From Neotamlana sargassicola (GTDB lineage Bacteria; Bacteroidota; Bacteroidia; Flavobacteriales; Flavobacteriaceae), in contig NZ_JAJAPX010000001.1 in NCBI RefSeq assembly GCF_020523965.1, forward strand, positions 992,001 through 1,056,000: a stretch of 64,000 nt of DNA. Reading direction: 5' to 3'. The notes under the pieces are model-generated. The model was not told the origin of the DNA. It saw only the letters and a list, made by a program, of their open reading frames with translations, and made no database searches. Shown piece by piece: positions 7,796 to 15,598 of this stretch (positions are counted from its first letter, which is position 1; each line of letters begins with the position of its first letter). Position numbers and translations under genes: made by a program.

Positions 7796-9278
7796 TAGAA
7801 ATTTGTTAAAACAACTTATAAGTTTCGATAAAAGTTTATCGCAACCAGTGTATATACAAGTGTCTCAGCAAATTATAAATGCCATACAGCGTGGGTATTT
7901 ATCGAAAGGAAATAAATTACCTGGTACCCGTGTTTTAAGTGAATTATTAGGTGTTCATAGAAATACGGCTGTTGCTATTTACGACGAATTAGCATCACAA
8001 GGTTGGGTAGAAATTATAGCTAATAAAGGCACTTTTGTATTGTTTCCAGAAGAGAATGCTTCAAAAATAAAAGCTTCAGCAGCATCAATTAATAAAGCTT
8101 ATCAATATTCTGAATCAACAGGGTTTCCTTTTCAAAAATCGTTTCATTTATCGCCAACTACGCAATCTTCCGAAGCTAAATATAGTATTAACGATGGTAA
8201 ACCCGATTTACGTTTACACCCAGTGCATCAATTTTCGCGATGGTATAGCGCCGCAATGAAACGGAATACTTTGGTTAATAAATGGAACAAATCAAATAAA
8301 GCAAAAAACACCTTATTTAAAACTCAATTATGTAATTTTTTAAATACTACACGAGGGTTTCATATTAAGCCGAGCAATATTGTAAGTACACGAAGCACCG
8401 AAATGAGTTTGTACATTGTTTCGCAATTACTTTTAAAACCCAACGATATTGTTTTGGTTGGACAATTAAGTAACTATGCAGCAAACATGATTTTTCAGCA
8501 AGCCGGTGCCACGATAATAACTATTCCTGTTGATGAAAACGGACTGGATATTGAATATATAAAAACGCATTTTATTAAAAACCGCATTCGCTGCGTTTAC
8601 ATTTGTGCTAATCGCGATTACCCAACCACCGTTTCTTTAAGTACCGAAAGGCGTTTACAATTACTGCAATTAGCAAAAACTTATGGTTTCGCCATTATTG
8701 AGGACGATTATGATTACGATTTTCAGTTCAGCGGTTCTGCTATGTTACCTATGGCAAGTGCCGATGCCAATGGTATGATAATTTATTTAGGAAAAATGGG
8801 GCAATCGCTATTTCCTAGTTTTCAATCAGGTTTTGTAGTTGCTCCGGAAAATTTAATTTCTGAAGCAAAAAACTATTTGCAGTTACTTGACCAACAAGGC
8901 GATTTAATACAGGAACAAATGCTTTCGGAATTAATTTACGAAGGCGAAATTTACAGACTCCTAAAAAAGAATGTAGTAACTTATAAACAGCGTCGCGATG
9001 CGTTATGCAAACAATTGAAATTGCACTTAAAAGATATTGTAACGTACAATATACCTAGCGGCGGATTAGCAATTTGGTTGCAATTTAAAACTAAAGTTTC
9101 ATTAATTAAATTGGCTAAAGTGGCTCATGAGCATGATTTACTTTTGCCTAAAACTATTTTATATCAAGATAAAAACAACTGCGCGATTCGTTTTGGTTTT
9201 GGGCATTTAAATGAAGATGAGATTGAAATTGTAGTGAAGCTCTTAAAACAATCATATGATAAACTAATGAACAAATAG
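7782..9278 (+). CDS. MocR-type transcriptional regulator (GntR HTH + aminotransferase-like domain) with a degenerate PLP site
   Basis: Residues ~10-85 form a GntR winged helix (QPVYIQVSQQIINAIQRGYL; LPGTRVLSELLGVHRNTAVA). Residues ~125-495 are a fold-type I aminotransferase domain, as in GabR and PdxR. The usual Schiff-base motif (Y-[IL]-G-T-F-S-K-T-L-x-P-S-L-R-x-G-Y) reads here as YLGKMGQSLFPSFQSGF: the PLP lysine position is Gln341 and the phosphate-binding arginine position is Gln348. Other pocket motifs are also altered (TRSTEMSL; VGQLSNYAA; ANRDYPTTVS), although EDDYDYDF is kept. It therefore probably senses something other than PLP, or works without it. GTG start at 7782; no ATG lies near enough to replace it without removing the HTH. 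It is divergent from the TonB receptor-bioB pair, its likely target. Confidence 0.9.
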   Translation: MSSPVRNLLKQLISFDKSLSQPVYIQVSQQIINAIQRGYLSKGNKLPGTRVLSELLGVHRNTAVAIYDELASQGWVEIIANKGTFVLFPEENASKIKASAASINKAYQYSESTGFPFQKSFHLSPTTQSSEAKYSINDGKPDLRLHPVHQFSRWYSAAMKRNTLVNKWNKSNKAKNTLFKTQLCNFLNTTRGFHIKPSNIVSTRSTEMSLYIVSQLLLKPNDIVLVGQLSNYAANMIFQQAGATIITIPVDENGLDIEYIKTHFIKNRIRCVYICANRDYPTTVSLSTERRLQLLQLAKTYGFAIIEDDYDYDFQFSGSAMLPMASADANGMIIYLGKMGQSLFPSFQSGFVVAPENLISEAKNYLQLLDQQGDLIQEQMLSELIYEGEIYRLLKKNVVTYKQRRDALCKQLKLHLKDIVTYNIPSGGLAIWLQFKTKVSLIKLAKVAHEHDLLLPKTILYQDKNNCAIRFGFGHLNEDEIEIVVKLLKQSYDKLMNK

Positions 9279-9295
9279 CAAAGAAAAATAAATTG

Positions 9296-9303
9296 TATTT
9301 TTG
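9296..9303 (+). promoter_or_regulatory. -7 box for the 9326-9772 gene
   Basis: TATTTTTG, an exact TAnnTTTG match, 23 bases before the ATG at 9326. It separates this gene from the regulator that ends at 9278. Confidence 0.45.
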
Positions 9304-9325
9304 AACGAAACCATATTTTAATTTT

Positions 9326-9772
9326 ATGAAGTCTTTAGTTTGTATTTTTCTATTTTTTATTTCCCTAACTGCATTTTCTCAAAACAATTACATTGTTAAA
9401 ACCGAAGATGGCCGTCGTGTATTACTTAAAGCCGATTTTACTTGGGAATACATCGATTTAGATGTACCTAGAGACCAAATTCCCGAAGTTAAACCTATAA
9501 AAAGCAATGAAAATGCCTGTCATGTTCAGTCAAATTTTATTGAACCAGAATTAGATAAAAAAGTTCAAAATCAATTAAAAAAAGGGCGTGCAACTATAAA
9601 ACATATTAAACAAAAAGTAGCTAAAGATTTTGAGTGTAACCCTGAAGACATAGTACTACTCGCTGTAAAAGAAAATAAAAAAACAGGAACTTATAAGTTT
9701 TGCGCCAATGGTGAAAAAGTGACTTATAAGCGTATAGGCCATAGTGTTGCTAAGAAAATAGAAGTTTTTTAG
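9326..9772 (+). CDS. Exported DUF3157-like protein
   Basis: A 148-residue protein with a signal peptide (MKSLVCIFLFFISLTAFSQ). The start of the mature part (VKTEDGRRVLLKADFTWEYI) matches my memory of the DUF3157 family; this was not searched. The C-terminal half is Lys-rich, with two cysteines (ACHVQ, FECNPED) and a third near the end (KFCANGEK). No catalytic motif is visible. It is probably periplasmic or outer-membrane associated, function unknown. Its stop codon overlaps that of the convergent gene 9769-10311 by four bases. Confidence 0.75.
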   Translation: MKSLVCIFLFFISLTAFSQNNYIVKTEDGRRVLLKADFTWEYIDLDVPRDQIPEVKPIKSNENACHVQSNFIEPELDKKVQNQLKKGRATIKHIKQKVAKDFECNPEDIVLLAVKENKKTGTYKFCANGEKVTYKRIGHSVAKKIEVF

Positions 9773-10311
9773 TTTTTGTAAACGATTGCATTAGTTTTTT
9801 TTGATGCTGTTTTATCAACCCATTTATGATAGCCTCGTTTTCTGGCGTCGAGTAAATCAATATTTAATTTTTCTGAAAAGAATAAACCTTGGTTAATGGC
9901 CTCATCAGCATCTTCTAGAGCGGCAAGGTTAAGTATATCGTTTTTATTAAACCACATATTTATTTCATAACCATTTTGTGTTTTAAACACCGAGATGTAT
10001 TCTAAGTTTTTCAAATCTTGCCAGCTTTCGTTGTAAGTAAGGATGCCGATAGAATAGCTGTGTTTAATTTTTAGTTTTGTAAAATTTAAATGAATGTAGT
10101 GTTGTGCAATTAAAGGAATAAGAACGACAAACAACACACCAAAAAACCAGATAAAATAGGTGATTAATGTCCATGTTTGTGCTGTGTTGTATTCTGACGT
10201 TGTAAAAAAATGAATTAAATAGGTAAAGAAACCCGAAAATGCAGCAGCAACAAAAACTTTAATGAGCCAATGTCGTTTAGGTTCTCTAATGGTAAACTCT
10301 ACGGTGTGCAT
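9769..10311 (-). CDS. Small inner-membrane protein of unknown function
   Basis: 180 residues with two transmembrane helices near the N-terminus (about 18-40, around VFVAAAFSGFFTYLIHFF; about 50-75, around WFFGVLFVVLIPLIA) and a cytoplasmic or periplasmic domain of about 100 residues. This layout resembles PH-like membrane proteins of Bacteroidota, but I do not recognise the family. It lies 16 bases downstream of dinB on the same strand, so it may be co-transcribed with the dnaE2-dinB unit. Nothing in it points to DNA repair. Confidence 0.7.
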   Translation of the reverse strand: MHTVEFTIREPKRHWLIKVFVAAAFSGFFTYLIHFFTTSEYNTAQTWTLITYFIWFFGVLFVVLIPLIAQHYIHLNFTKLKIKHSYSIGILTYNESWQDLKNLEYISVFKTQNGYEINMWFNKNDILNLAALEDADEAINQGLFFSEKLNIDLLDARKRGYHKWVDKTASKKTNAIVYKN

Positions 10312-10327
10312 GTTGTAAATATAAACA

Positions 10328-11545
10328 TTACTGGCGTCTGTTGGCTAAAAGTGGTGGTGGTTCGCCGTTAAACGGATTCCAACGGCTTATACTTTTGGCA
10401 TCCATTCCAGCGGCATTTATTACAGCTCTATCGCCATAACGTACACGCATTTTATCTATAGCTTCAATTAAACGCAGTTGTTTTTCGTTGTCTTCAAATA
10501 AATTAATTTGGTATCCGCCTTCAACTAAATGGCTAAATTTTACACCAATAAGCCTAACGAGTAATCGTCGGTTATAAAGTTTATTATACAAATCTAAAAC
10601 CACAGGAATTATGGTGTGATCCATAGCGCTGTACGGAATGCGTTGTTGTTGTGTATAGGTTTGAAAATCGGAATAACGAATTTTAAACGTGATACAAGCC
10701 GTTAATTTATTACCACGCCGTAATTGATAGGCTAAATTTTCGGCCATAGCTACAATAATACCTTTTAGTTTAGCAACATCGGTAGTGTCTTTATTAAAAG
10801 TGCGTTCTGTTGAAATAGATTTACGTTCGTGATATTGTATTACAGGGCTATTATCTATTCCGTTGGCTTTTTTCCAAATACTTAATCCGTTTTTACCAAG
10901 TACACGATGCATGAGTTCCATAGGCATATCTTGCACCGTTTTTATGCGTTTTACACCTAAGTCGCACAAAGCTTTGTAAGTAACATTGCCCACCATTGGT
11001 ATTTTTTTAACCGAAAGTGGTGCTAAAAAAGGTTTTTCGGTACCCGAAATAATGCGTATTTCGTTATTTGGTTTAGCTTCGCCAGTTGCTATTTTCGATA
11101 CGGTTTTGTTAATAGATAAACCAAACGAAATAGGTAAACCGGTTTCTTTAATAATACGTTGGCGTAATTCGGTAGCCAGTTTATGGCAGCCAAAAAACTT
11201 ATCCATTCCGGTTAAATCTATATAAAACTCATCGATTGATGTTTTTTCGTATAGCGGTACAGTGTCTTTAATGACTTCGGTAACATTTTGCGAAAACTTG
11301 GTGTAAATTCCAGAGTTTCCTCTTAAAATTATGGCTTCGGGACACAATTGTTTTGCTAAGCGCATGGGCATTGCCGAATGTATGCCAAAACGCCGAGCTT
11401 CGTAACTGCATGAAGCTACAACACCTCTATCGGAAGTGCCGCCAATAAGCACGGGTTTATTGTTTAAACGACTGTCTAACAATCGCTCGCAGGACACAAA
11501 AAAGGTGTCTAAATCCATATGAACTATAGAACGCTGAAAACTCAT
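10328..11545 (-). CDS. dinB: DNA polymerase IV (Y-family, error-prone)
   Basis: Translesion polymerase of 405 residues from ATG at 11545. An upstream in-frame ATG at 11611 would add 22 residues of no family character and overlap the dnaE-like gene, so I reject it. Catalytic residues are intact: HMDLDTFFVSCE (first metal Asp), the SYEARRFG motif, and the SIDEFYIDL Asp/Glu pair. Fingers, palm, thumb (helix-hairpin-helix around MVGNVTYKALCDLGV) and little finger are all present. The C-terminus has no clear beta-clamp peptide that I can name. The 13-base gap to the upstream dnaE-like gene makes them one operon, which faces a LexA-like repressor. That is typical of damage-induced mutagenesis cassettes. 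Confidence 0.95.
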   Translation of the reverse strand: MSFQRSIVHMDLDTFFVSCERLLDSRLNNKPVLIGGTSDRGVVASCSYEARRFGIHSAMPMRLAKQLCPEAIILRGNSGIYTKFSQNVTEVIKDTVPLYEKTSIDEFYIDLTGMDKFFGCHKLATELRQRIIKETGLPISFGLSINKTVSKIATGEAKPNNEIRIISGTEKPFLAPLSVKKIPMVGNVTYKALCDLGVKRIKTVQDMPMELMHRVLGKNGLSIWKKANGIDNSPVIQYHERKSISTERTFNKDTTDVAKLKGIIVAMAENLAYQLRRGNKLTACITFKIRYSDFQTYTQQQRIPYSAMDHTIIPVVLDLYNKLYNRRLLVRLIGVKFSHLVEGGYQINLFEDNEKQLRLIEAIDKMRVRYGDRAVINAAGMDAKSISRWNPFNGEPPPLLANRRQ

Positions 11546-11558
11546 AAAAACACAAAAA

Positions 11559-14500
11559 TTATATAGATTTTGGAGACATTGGCGATAGCTGATTCGCCTT
11601 ATGGGTTGCAAAGCTTTTTTTATTCTGAAACGTTTTGTTTACCGAGTTTACAGCGTAACGCGGATCTTCAATAATAGCCGAACGTTCCATAGCCGAAACC
11701 TCAATAGTTACACAGTCGAATTCTACTATAATTTTTCCAGTAATACTGTAAATACCTTTGCCTCGAAACGGGTATTTTGATGCTATTGGCGGAAAGTGAA
11801 CCGTATCGATAAAATTACCATCGTAGTCTAAAAACGTACCAAAATGCATGGTTTTACCATTGGCTGTTCGGGTGTTTTTTACGGTAACCAAATAGCCTTC
11901 AATAGTTATTGTTTTATTTTCAAGCGTTATTAAATGTGTGGCTCGTAAAGGGTTGTTTGTTGGGTTTTGTAGTAAATGAAATGGGTTGCATAACGGAAAA
12001 CCAAGAAGTTCCATTTCATCGAAAGCATTTTCCAAACCCGAACTAGATAATTGAGGTGTTTTGTAATTGATGCGTTGGGTTTTAAAAAGTGTTATAACAT
12101 GGTCTTTAATAACTGTTTTGCTTATTTTTAGGTGTGCTTCCCAGAGTAATTCCCGCTTGTTTATTCCTGTAAATCTAAAAGCATTAATTTTTATTAATAT
12201 TGAAATTTGCTCAATAGAAATGGGTACACGCTCAATAAAATGATCTAAACTTTTAAAAATTCCATTTTTTTGACGGTCGCTAAGAATTTTGCTAATGGTT
12301 TTTTGCTCTAAAGCATGTAAAAACATAAACCCTAAAACAATAGTTTTCCCTTTAATTATGGTTTGGTTAAAGCTTTGGTTTATACAAGGTGCTTCAATAA
12401 TACCTTGATGCATTCTGGCTTCGTGTACATACAATTCGGTATTATAAAATCCGCCAAAATTATTAATAGTTGCTACCATGTATTCTAATGGGAAATAAGC
12501 TTTTAAAAATAAACTTTGGTAGCTTTCTACAGCATACGAAGCCGAGTGTCCTTTGGCAAAGGCATAACCTGCAAAACTTTCTATTTGGCGCCAAATATCT
12601 TGTGTGGTAGCTTCGGCTTCACCTTTTTGTTTGCAGTTATTAAAAAACAGTTGTTTAACTTGTAAAAACTCTTCGCGAGACCTAAATTTTCCCGACATAC
12701 CACGTCGTAATTTATCAGCTTCACCTAAAGTTAATCCGCCATAAATATGGGCTACTTTAATTACATCCTCTTGGTAAACCATAACGCCGTAAGTTTCGGG
12801 CATTATTTTAAGCAAAACAGGATGTGCTTTTTTAATGCGCTCGGGGTAGCGGTAGCGTAAAATATACTCGCGCATCATACCAGATTTTGCTACTCCAGGA
12901 CGAATTATAGAACTCGCAGCTACTAAGCCCAAATAATTATCGACTTGCAGTTTTTTTAGCAGCATGCGCATGGCGGGAGATTCTACATAAAAACAACCAA
13001 TAGCCTTGGCATTTTTTAGTAAATATTTAATGCGCTCGTCTTGTTTAAAACGTTTAATGTCATGAATGTCTATAGGTACTTGTTCTGGGTGATTGTATGT
13101 AACTATTTCTACAGCGTCTTTAATTTTTCCTAAACCACGCTGACTTAAAATGTCGAATTTATACAAGCCAATATCTTCGGCTACAACCATATCGAAATGC
13201 GTAGTAGCGTAGCCTTTTGGTGGTAAAAAGGTGGCGGTGTAGTAATGTATAGGCTTTTCTGAGATAATAATACCGCTAGCATGAATACCTAAATAGTTGG
13301 GAAAGCCTTGAATGTATTCGCTATATTTTATAACCAATTGCGAGAGTTTATCTAGGTTTTGTAGTTGGTATTTGCCACGTGTAAGTTTATCTATTTCGGT
13401 TTTAGGTAAGCCAAAAACTTTACCTAATTCGCGTACGGCAGCTTTAAACTTAAAAGTGTTGTAAACGGTTAATAGCGCGGTATTTTTAAAGGTTTTAAAT
13501 ATAAAATTGGTAACATCGTCGCGATCGGTCCATGAGAAATCAATATCGAAATCGGGTGGATTTTTACGATATAAATTTATAAAACGTTCGAAATACAAGT
13601 CGAGTTCTACAGGATCTACATCGGTAATTTTAAGTAAATAAGCTACAATACTATTGGCACCACTACCACGGCCAACGTGGTAATACCCTTTGCTACGAGC
13701 ATATTCTAAAATGCGCCAGTTAATAAGAAAGTACGATACAAAACCTTTCTCTTTTATAATATTAAGCTCTTTTTTTATACGTTCATGAATAATGTTGTTA
13801 GGTGTTTTATAGCGATAAGGCAAGCCTTCGTAAGTGAGTTTTTTTAGTAACTCGAAATCGGATGCTTCAGTTTTAGTATACGATTTTTGATTGTTTGGTG
13901 TTTCTTGCGAAAAATCGAATTCAATTTGGCAACCTTCTAAAACCGACTTGGTGTTTTTTATAAGCTGTGGGAATTCGTTATAAGTATCGCACAATTCGTT
14001 ATAAGGCAACATGGTATCGTTGGGTTGGCCTTCTTCGTTTTTCGAGAGTTTGCTCAACAATGTATTGTTATCAATAGCGCGTAATAAACGATGCATGTTA
14101 AAGCCTTTTTTATTTTGAAAAGACACCGTTTTTAAAATAACTAGTTTGTGTTGTAATTTATTCCATTTCGAGAATTTAAGTGCGTTGAGGTCTTGAGGCT
14201 TTATGCCTAAAAATTCGTTATGCCTTAAATTGTAATTTACACCGTTTTTATAAGGATAAATAACAAAAGTGTCGTTTAACTCTGGTGCGGTTTCAGGAAT
14301 TTTTAAGGTGTCGTCGTGCAAAAACGTAGAGAGGTAGCTATTTATGTTTTTAAAACCATTGTTGTTTTTTGCTAACAATACAAATTGCTGTTGTGCACCG
14401 TTTCTAAAATCGACACCAAGCACAGGTTTAATGTTGTATTTTTCCGAAAGGCGAACAAAGTCTAAACTTGCCGAAGTATTATTAATATCGGTTAAAGCCA

Positions 14501-14597
14501 ATGTATTAACACCATTGGCAGAAGCTATTGCCAATAATTGCTTCGGCGCAATGGTGCCGTAACGTAAGCTGTAATATGAATGACAATTTAAATACAT
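11559..14597 (-). CDS. DNA polymerase III alpha subunit, short DnaE2-like (error-prone type)
   Basis: C-family polymerase of 1012 residues, close to the DnaE2/ImuC length and shorter than the replicative DnaE (~1160 or more). An N-terminal PHP domain (residues ~1-75) is followed by the palm with the catalytic aspartates in PPDFDIDFSWTD and a third candidate in YKFDIL. Next come fingers (VYQEDVIKVAHIYGGLTLGE, then ADKLRRGMSGK), a helix-hairpin-helix and an OB domain (TITIEGYLVTVKNTRT). The PHP metal ligands are incomplete: the usual HxH reads NCH, and the TDH motif reads TDI. A proofreading activity there is therefore unlikely. Its start lies 80 bases from the divergent LexA-like repressor, and dinB follows. 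Together they look like a translesion-synthesis operon; a replicative DnaE should exist elsewhere in the genome. Confidence 0.9.
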   Translation of the reverse strand: MYLNCHSYYSLRYGTIAPKQLLAIASANGVNTLALTDINNTSASLDFVRLSEKYNIKPVLGVDFRNGAQQQFVLLAKNNNGFKNINSYLSTFLHDDTLKIPETAPELNDTFVIYPYKNGVNYNLRHNEFLGIKPQDLNALKFSKWNKLQHKLVILKTVSFQNKKGFNMHRLLRAIDNNTLLSKLSKNEEGQPNDTMLPYNELCDTYNEFPQLIKNTKSVLEGCQIEFDFSQETPNNQKSYTKTEASDFELLKKLTYEGLPYRYKTPNNIIHERIKKELNIIKEKGFVSYFLINWRILEYARSKGYYHVGRGSGANSIVAYLLKITDVDPVELDLYFERFINLYRKNPPDFDIDFSWTDRDDVTNFIFKTFKNTALLTVYNTFKFKAAVRELGKVFGLPKTEIDKLTRGKYQLQNLDKLSQLVIKYSEYIQGFPNYLGIHASGIIISEKPIHYYTATFLPPKGYATTHFDMVVAEDIGLYKFDILSQRGLGKIKDAVEIVTYNHPEQVPIDIHDIKRFKQDERIKYLLKNAKAIGCFYVESPAMRMLLKKLQVDNYLGLVAASSIIRPGVAKSGMMREYILRYRYPERIKKAHPVLLKIMPETYGVMVYQEDVIKVAHIYGGLTLGEADKLRRGMSGKFRSREEFLQVKQLFFNNCKQKGEAEATTQDIWRQIESFAGYAFAKGHSASYAVESYQSLFLKAYFPLEYMVATINNFGGFYNTELYVHEARMHQGIIEAPCINQSFNQTIIKGKTIVLGFMFLHALEQKTISKILSDRQKNGIFKSLDHFIERVPISIEQISILIKINAFRFTGINKRELLWEAHLKISKTVIKDHVITLFKTQRINYKTPQLSSSGLENAFDEMELLGFPLCNPFHLLQNPTNNPLRATHLITLENKTITIEGYLVTVKNTRTANGKTMHFGTFLDYDGNFIDTVHFPPIASKYPFRGKGIYSITGKIIVEFDCVTIEVSAMERSAIIEDPRYAVNSVNKTFQNKKSFATHKANQLSPMSPKSI

Positions 14598-14605
14598 AGG
14601 ATTAA

Positions 14606-14613
14606 CAAAATTA
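14606..14613 (-). promoter_or_regulatory. -7 box of the dnaE2-like/dinB operon
   Basis: CAAAATTA on the plus strand reads TAATTTTG on the minus strand, an exact TAnnTTTG. It lies only nine bases upstream of the ATG at 14597, so the mRNA would have almost no leader. The palindrome at 14615-14627 sits immediately upstream of it. Confidence 0.45.
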
Positions 14614-14614
14614 G

Positions 14615-14627
14615 CTACTATATGTAG
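14615..14627. promoter_or_regulatory. Candidate LexA-like operator 1
   Basis: Perfect inverted repeat CTAC-N5-GTAG (CTACTATATGTAG), directly behind the -7 box of the dnaE2-like operon. The TATAT/GTAG sequence recurs in the second palindrome at 14634-14652. Confidence 0.45.
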
Positions 14628-14633
14628 TTTTTG

Positions 14634-14652
14634 TTGCTTATATTTGTAGCAA
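14634..14652. promoter_or_regulatory. Candidate LexA-like operator 2
   Basis: Inverted repeat TTGCT-N9-AGCAA. It encloses the -7 box TATATTTG (14639-14646) of the repressor gene, as expected for autorepression. It shares TATAT and GTAG with operator 1. Confidence 0.45.
14639..14646 (+). promoter_or_regulatory. -7 box of the LexA-like repressor gene
   Basis: TATATTTG, an exact TAnnTTTG, 32 bases before the ATG at 14678, inside the second palindrome. Confidence 0.45.
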
Positions 14653-14677
14653 ATAATGTTAAAGTTTATTTTTTAAG

Positions 14678-15442
14678 ATGACACATATTCAGTTTAACAT
14701 AAAGCACCTTCGTGGGCTTAAAAAGTTTTCGCAAGAGCGTTTTGCCGAAGAATTAAAATGGACGCGTTCCATGGTTGGTTCGTACGAAGAAGGGCGCTCG
14801 GAACCACCAATACATCGGTTAATAGAGCTTTCAAATTATTTCGATATTCCTATAGATATTTTAGTAAAAAACGATTTGCGTGCCGCTAAAGACACCTCGT
14901 TTATAGAAGTAGGGAATAAACGTGTATTGTTTCCTATTACCGTAAATGAAGCCAACGAAGATTTAATAGAAATTGTACCAGCAAAAGCCTCGGCGGGTTA
15001 TTTACAGGGTTATGCCGACCCTGAGTACATAGAGCAACTTCAAAAAATAAAATTACCATTTTTACCTACTGGAACACATCGCGCATTTCCAATTAGTGGC
15101 GATTCTATGTTACCTGTAAAAAACGGCTCATTTGTAGTCGCTAAATTTTTAGACGATATAAATGATGTAAAAAACGGCCGAACCTATATTGTTTTAACTA
15201 AAAATGATGGTTTGGTGTACAAGCGCGTTTACAATACTATAAAAGAAAAAGGGAGTTTAGAACTGCATTCCGATAACAAAGCTTACCAACCTTACGAAGT
15301 AAAAACTGAAGATGTTATAGAACTTTGGGAGTTTACTTGCTGTATTAACACTCAAGAGTACGATAAAGACGAGTTAAAGTTAAGCAGTATAATGAATATG
15401 TTTCAAGAACTAAAAGTAGAGTTGGAATCTATTAAAAAATAA
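14678..15442 (+). CDS. LexA-like repressor: XRE-type HTH fused to S24 self-cleaving peptidase
   Basis: 254 residues. N-terminal XRE helix-turn-helix (about 1-65: KHLRGLKKFSQERFAEELKW, then TRSMVGSYEEGRSEPP) joined to an S24 LexA/CI peptidase domain. The self-cleavage site is readable (KASAGY, Ala106-Gly107), as is the catalytic dyad Ser143 (GDSMLP) and Lys182 (LVYKRV). On RecA-ssDNA filament formation such proteins cleave themselves and release their targets. It is not canonical LexA, whose HTH is of another type, but serves that role in many Bacteroidota. It is divergent from the dnaE2-like/dinB operon across an 80-base gap with two palindromes. It has a C-terminal coiled-coil tail (FQELKVELESIKK). 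Confidence 0.92.
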   Translation: MTHIQFNIKHLRGLKKFSQERFAEELKWTRSMVGSYEEGRSEPPIHRLIELSNYFDIPIDILVKNDLRAAKDTSFIEVGNKRVLFPITVNEANEDLIEIVPAKASAGYLQGYADPEYIEQLQKIKLPFLPTGTHRAFPISGDSMLPVKNGSFVVAKFLDDINDVKNGRTYIVLTKNDGLVYKRVYNTIKEKGSLELHSDNKAYQPYEVKTEDVIELWEFTCCINTQEYDKDELKLSSIMNMFQELKVELESIKK

Positions 15443-15598
15443 ATAAAACAGTTTGTAATGTTACTTGTAAATTAACGAATGTGTGTGTTTGTAATAGGTT
15501 TGTTTCCTAACCATTAAATAACTGTTAGTATTTACTTATTGGCATATTTATACGTTTAATAATTAATAACTTGGTGTATTAATCGAGTTAGTTTTCGT

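Noticed and set aside
11546-11611. Longer start for dinB at 11611
   Set aside because: It would overlap the dnaE2-like gene, and the added residues (MQPIRRISYRQ...) have no match to the family, whose N-terminus is close to MSFQRSIVHMDLD.
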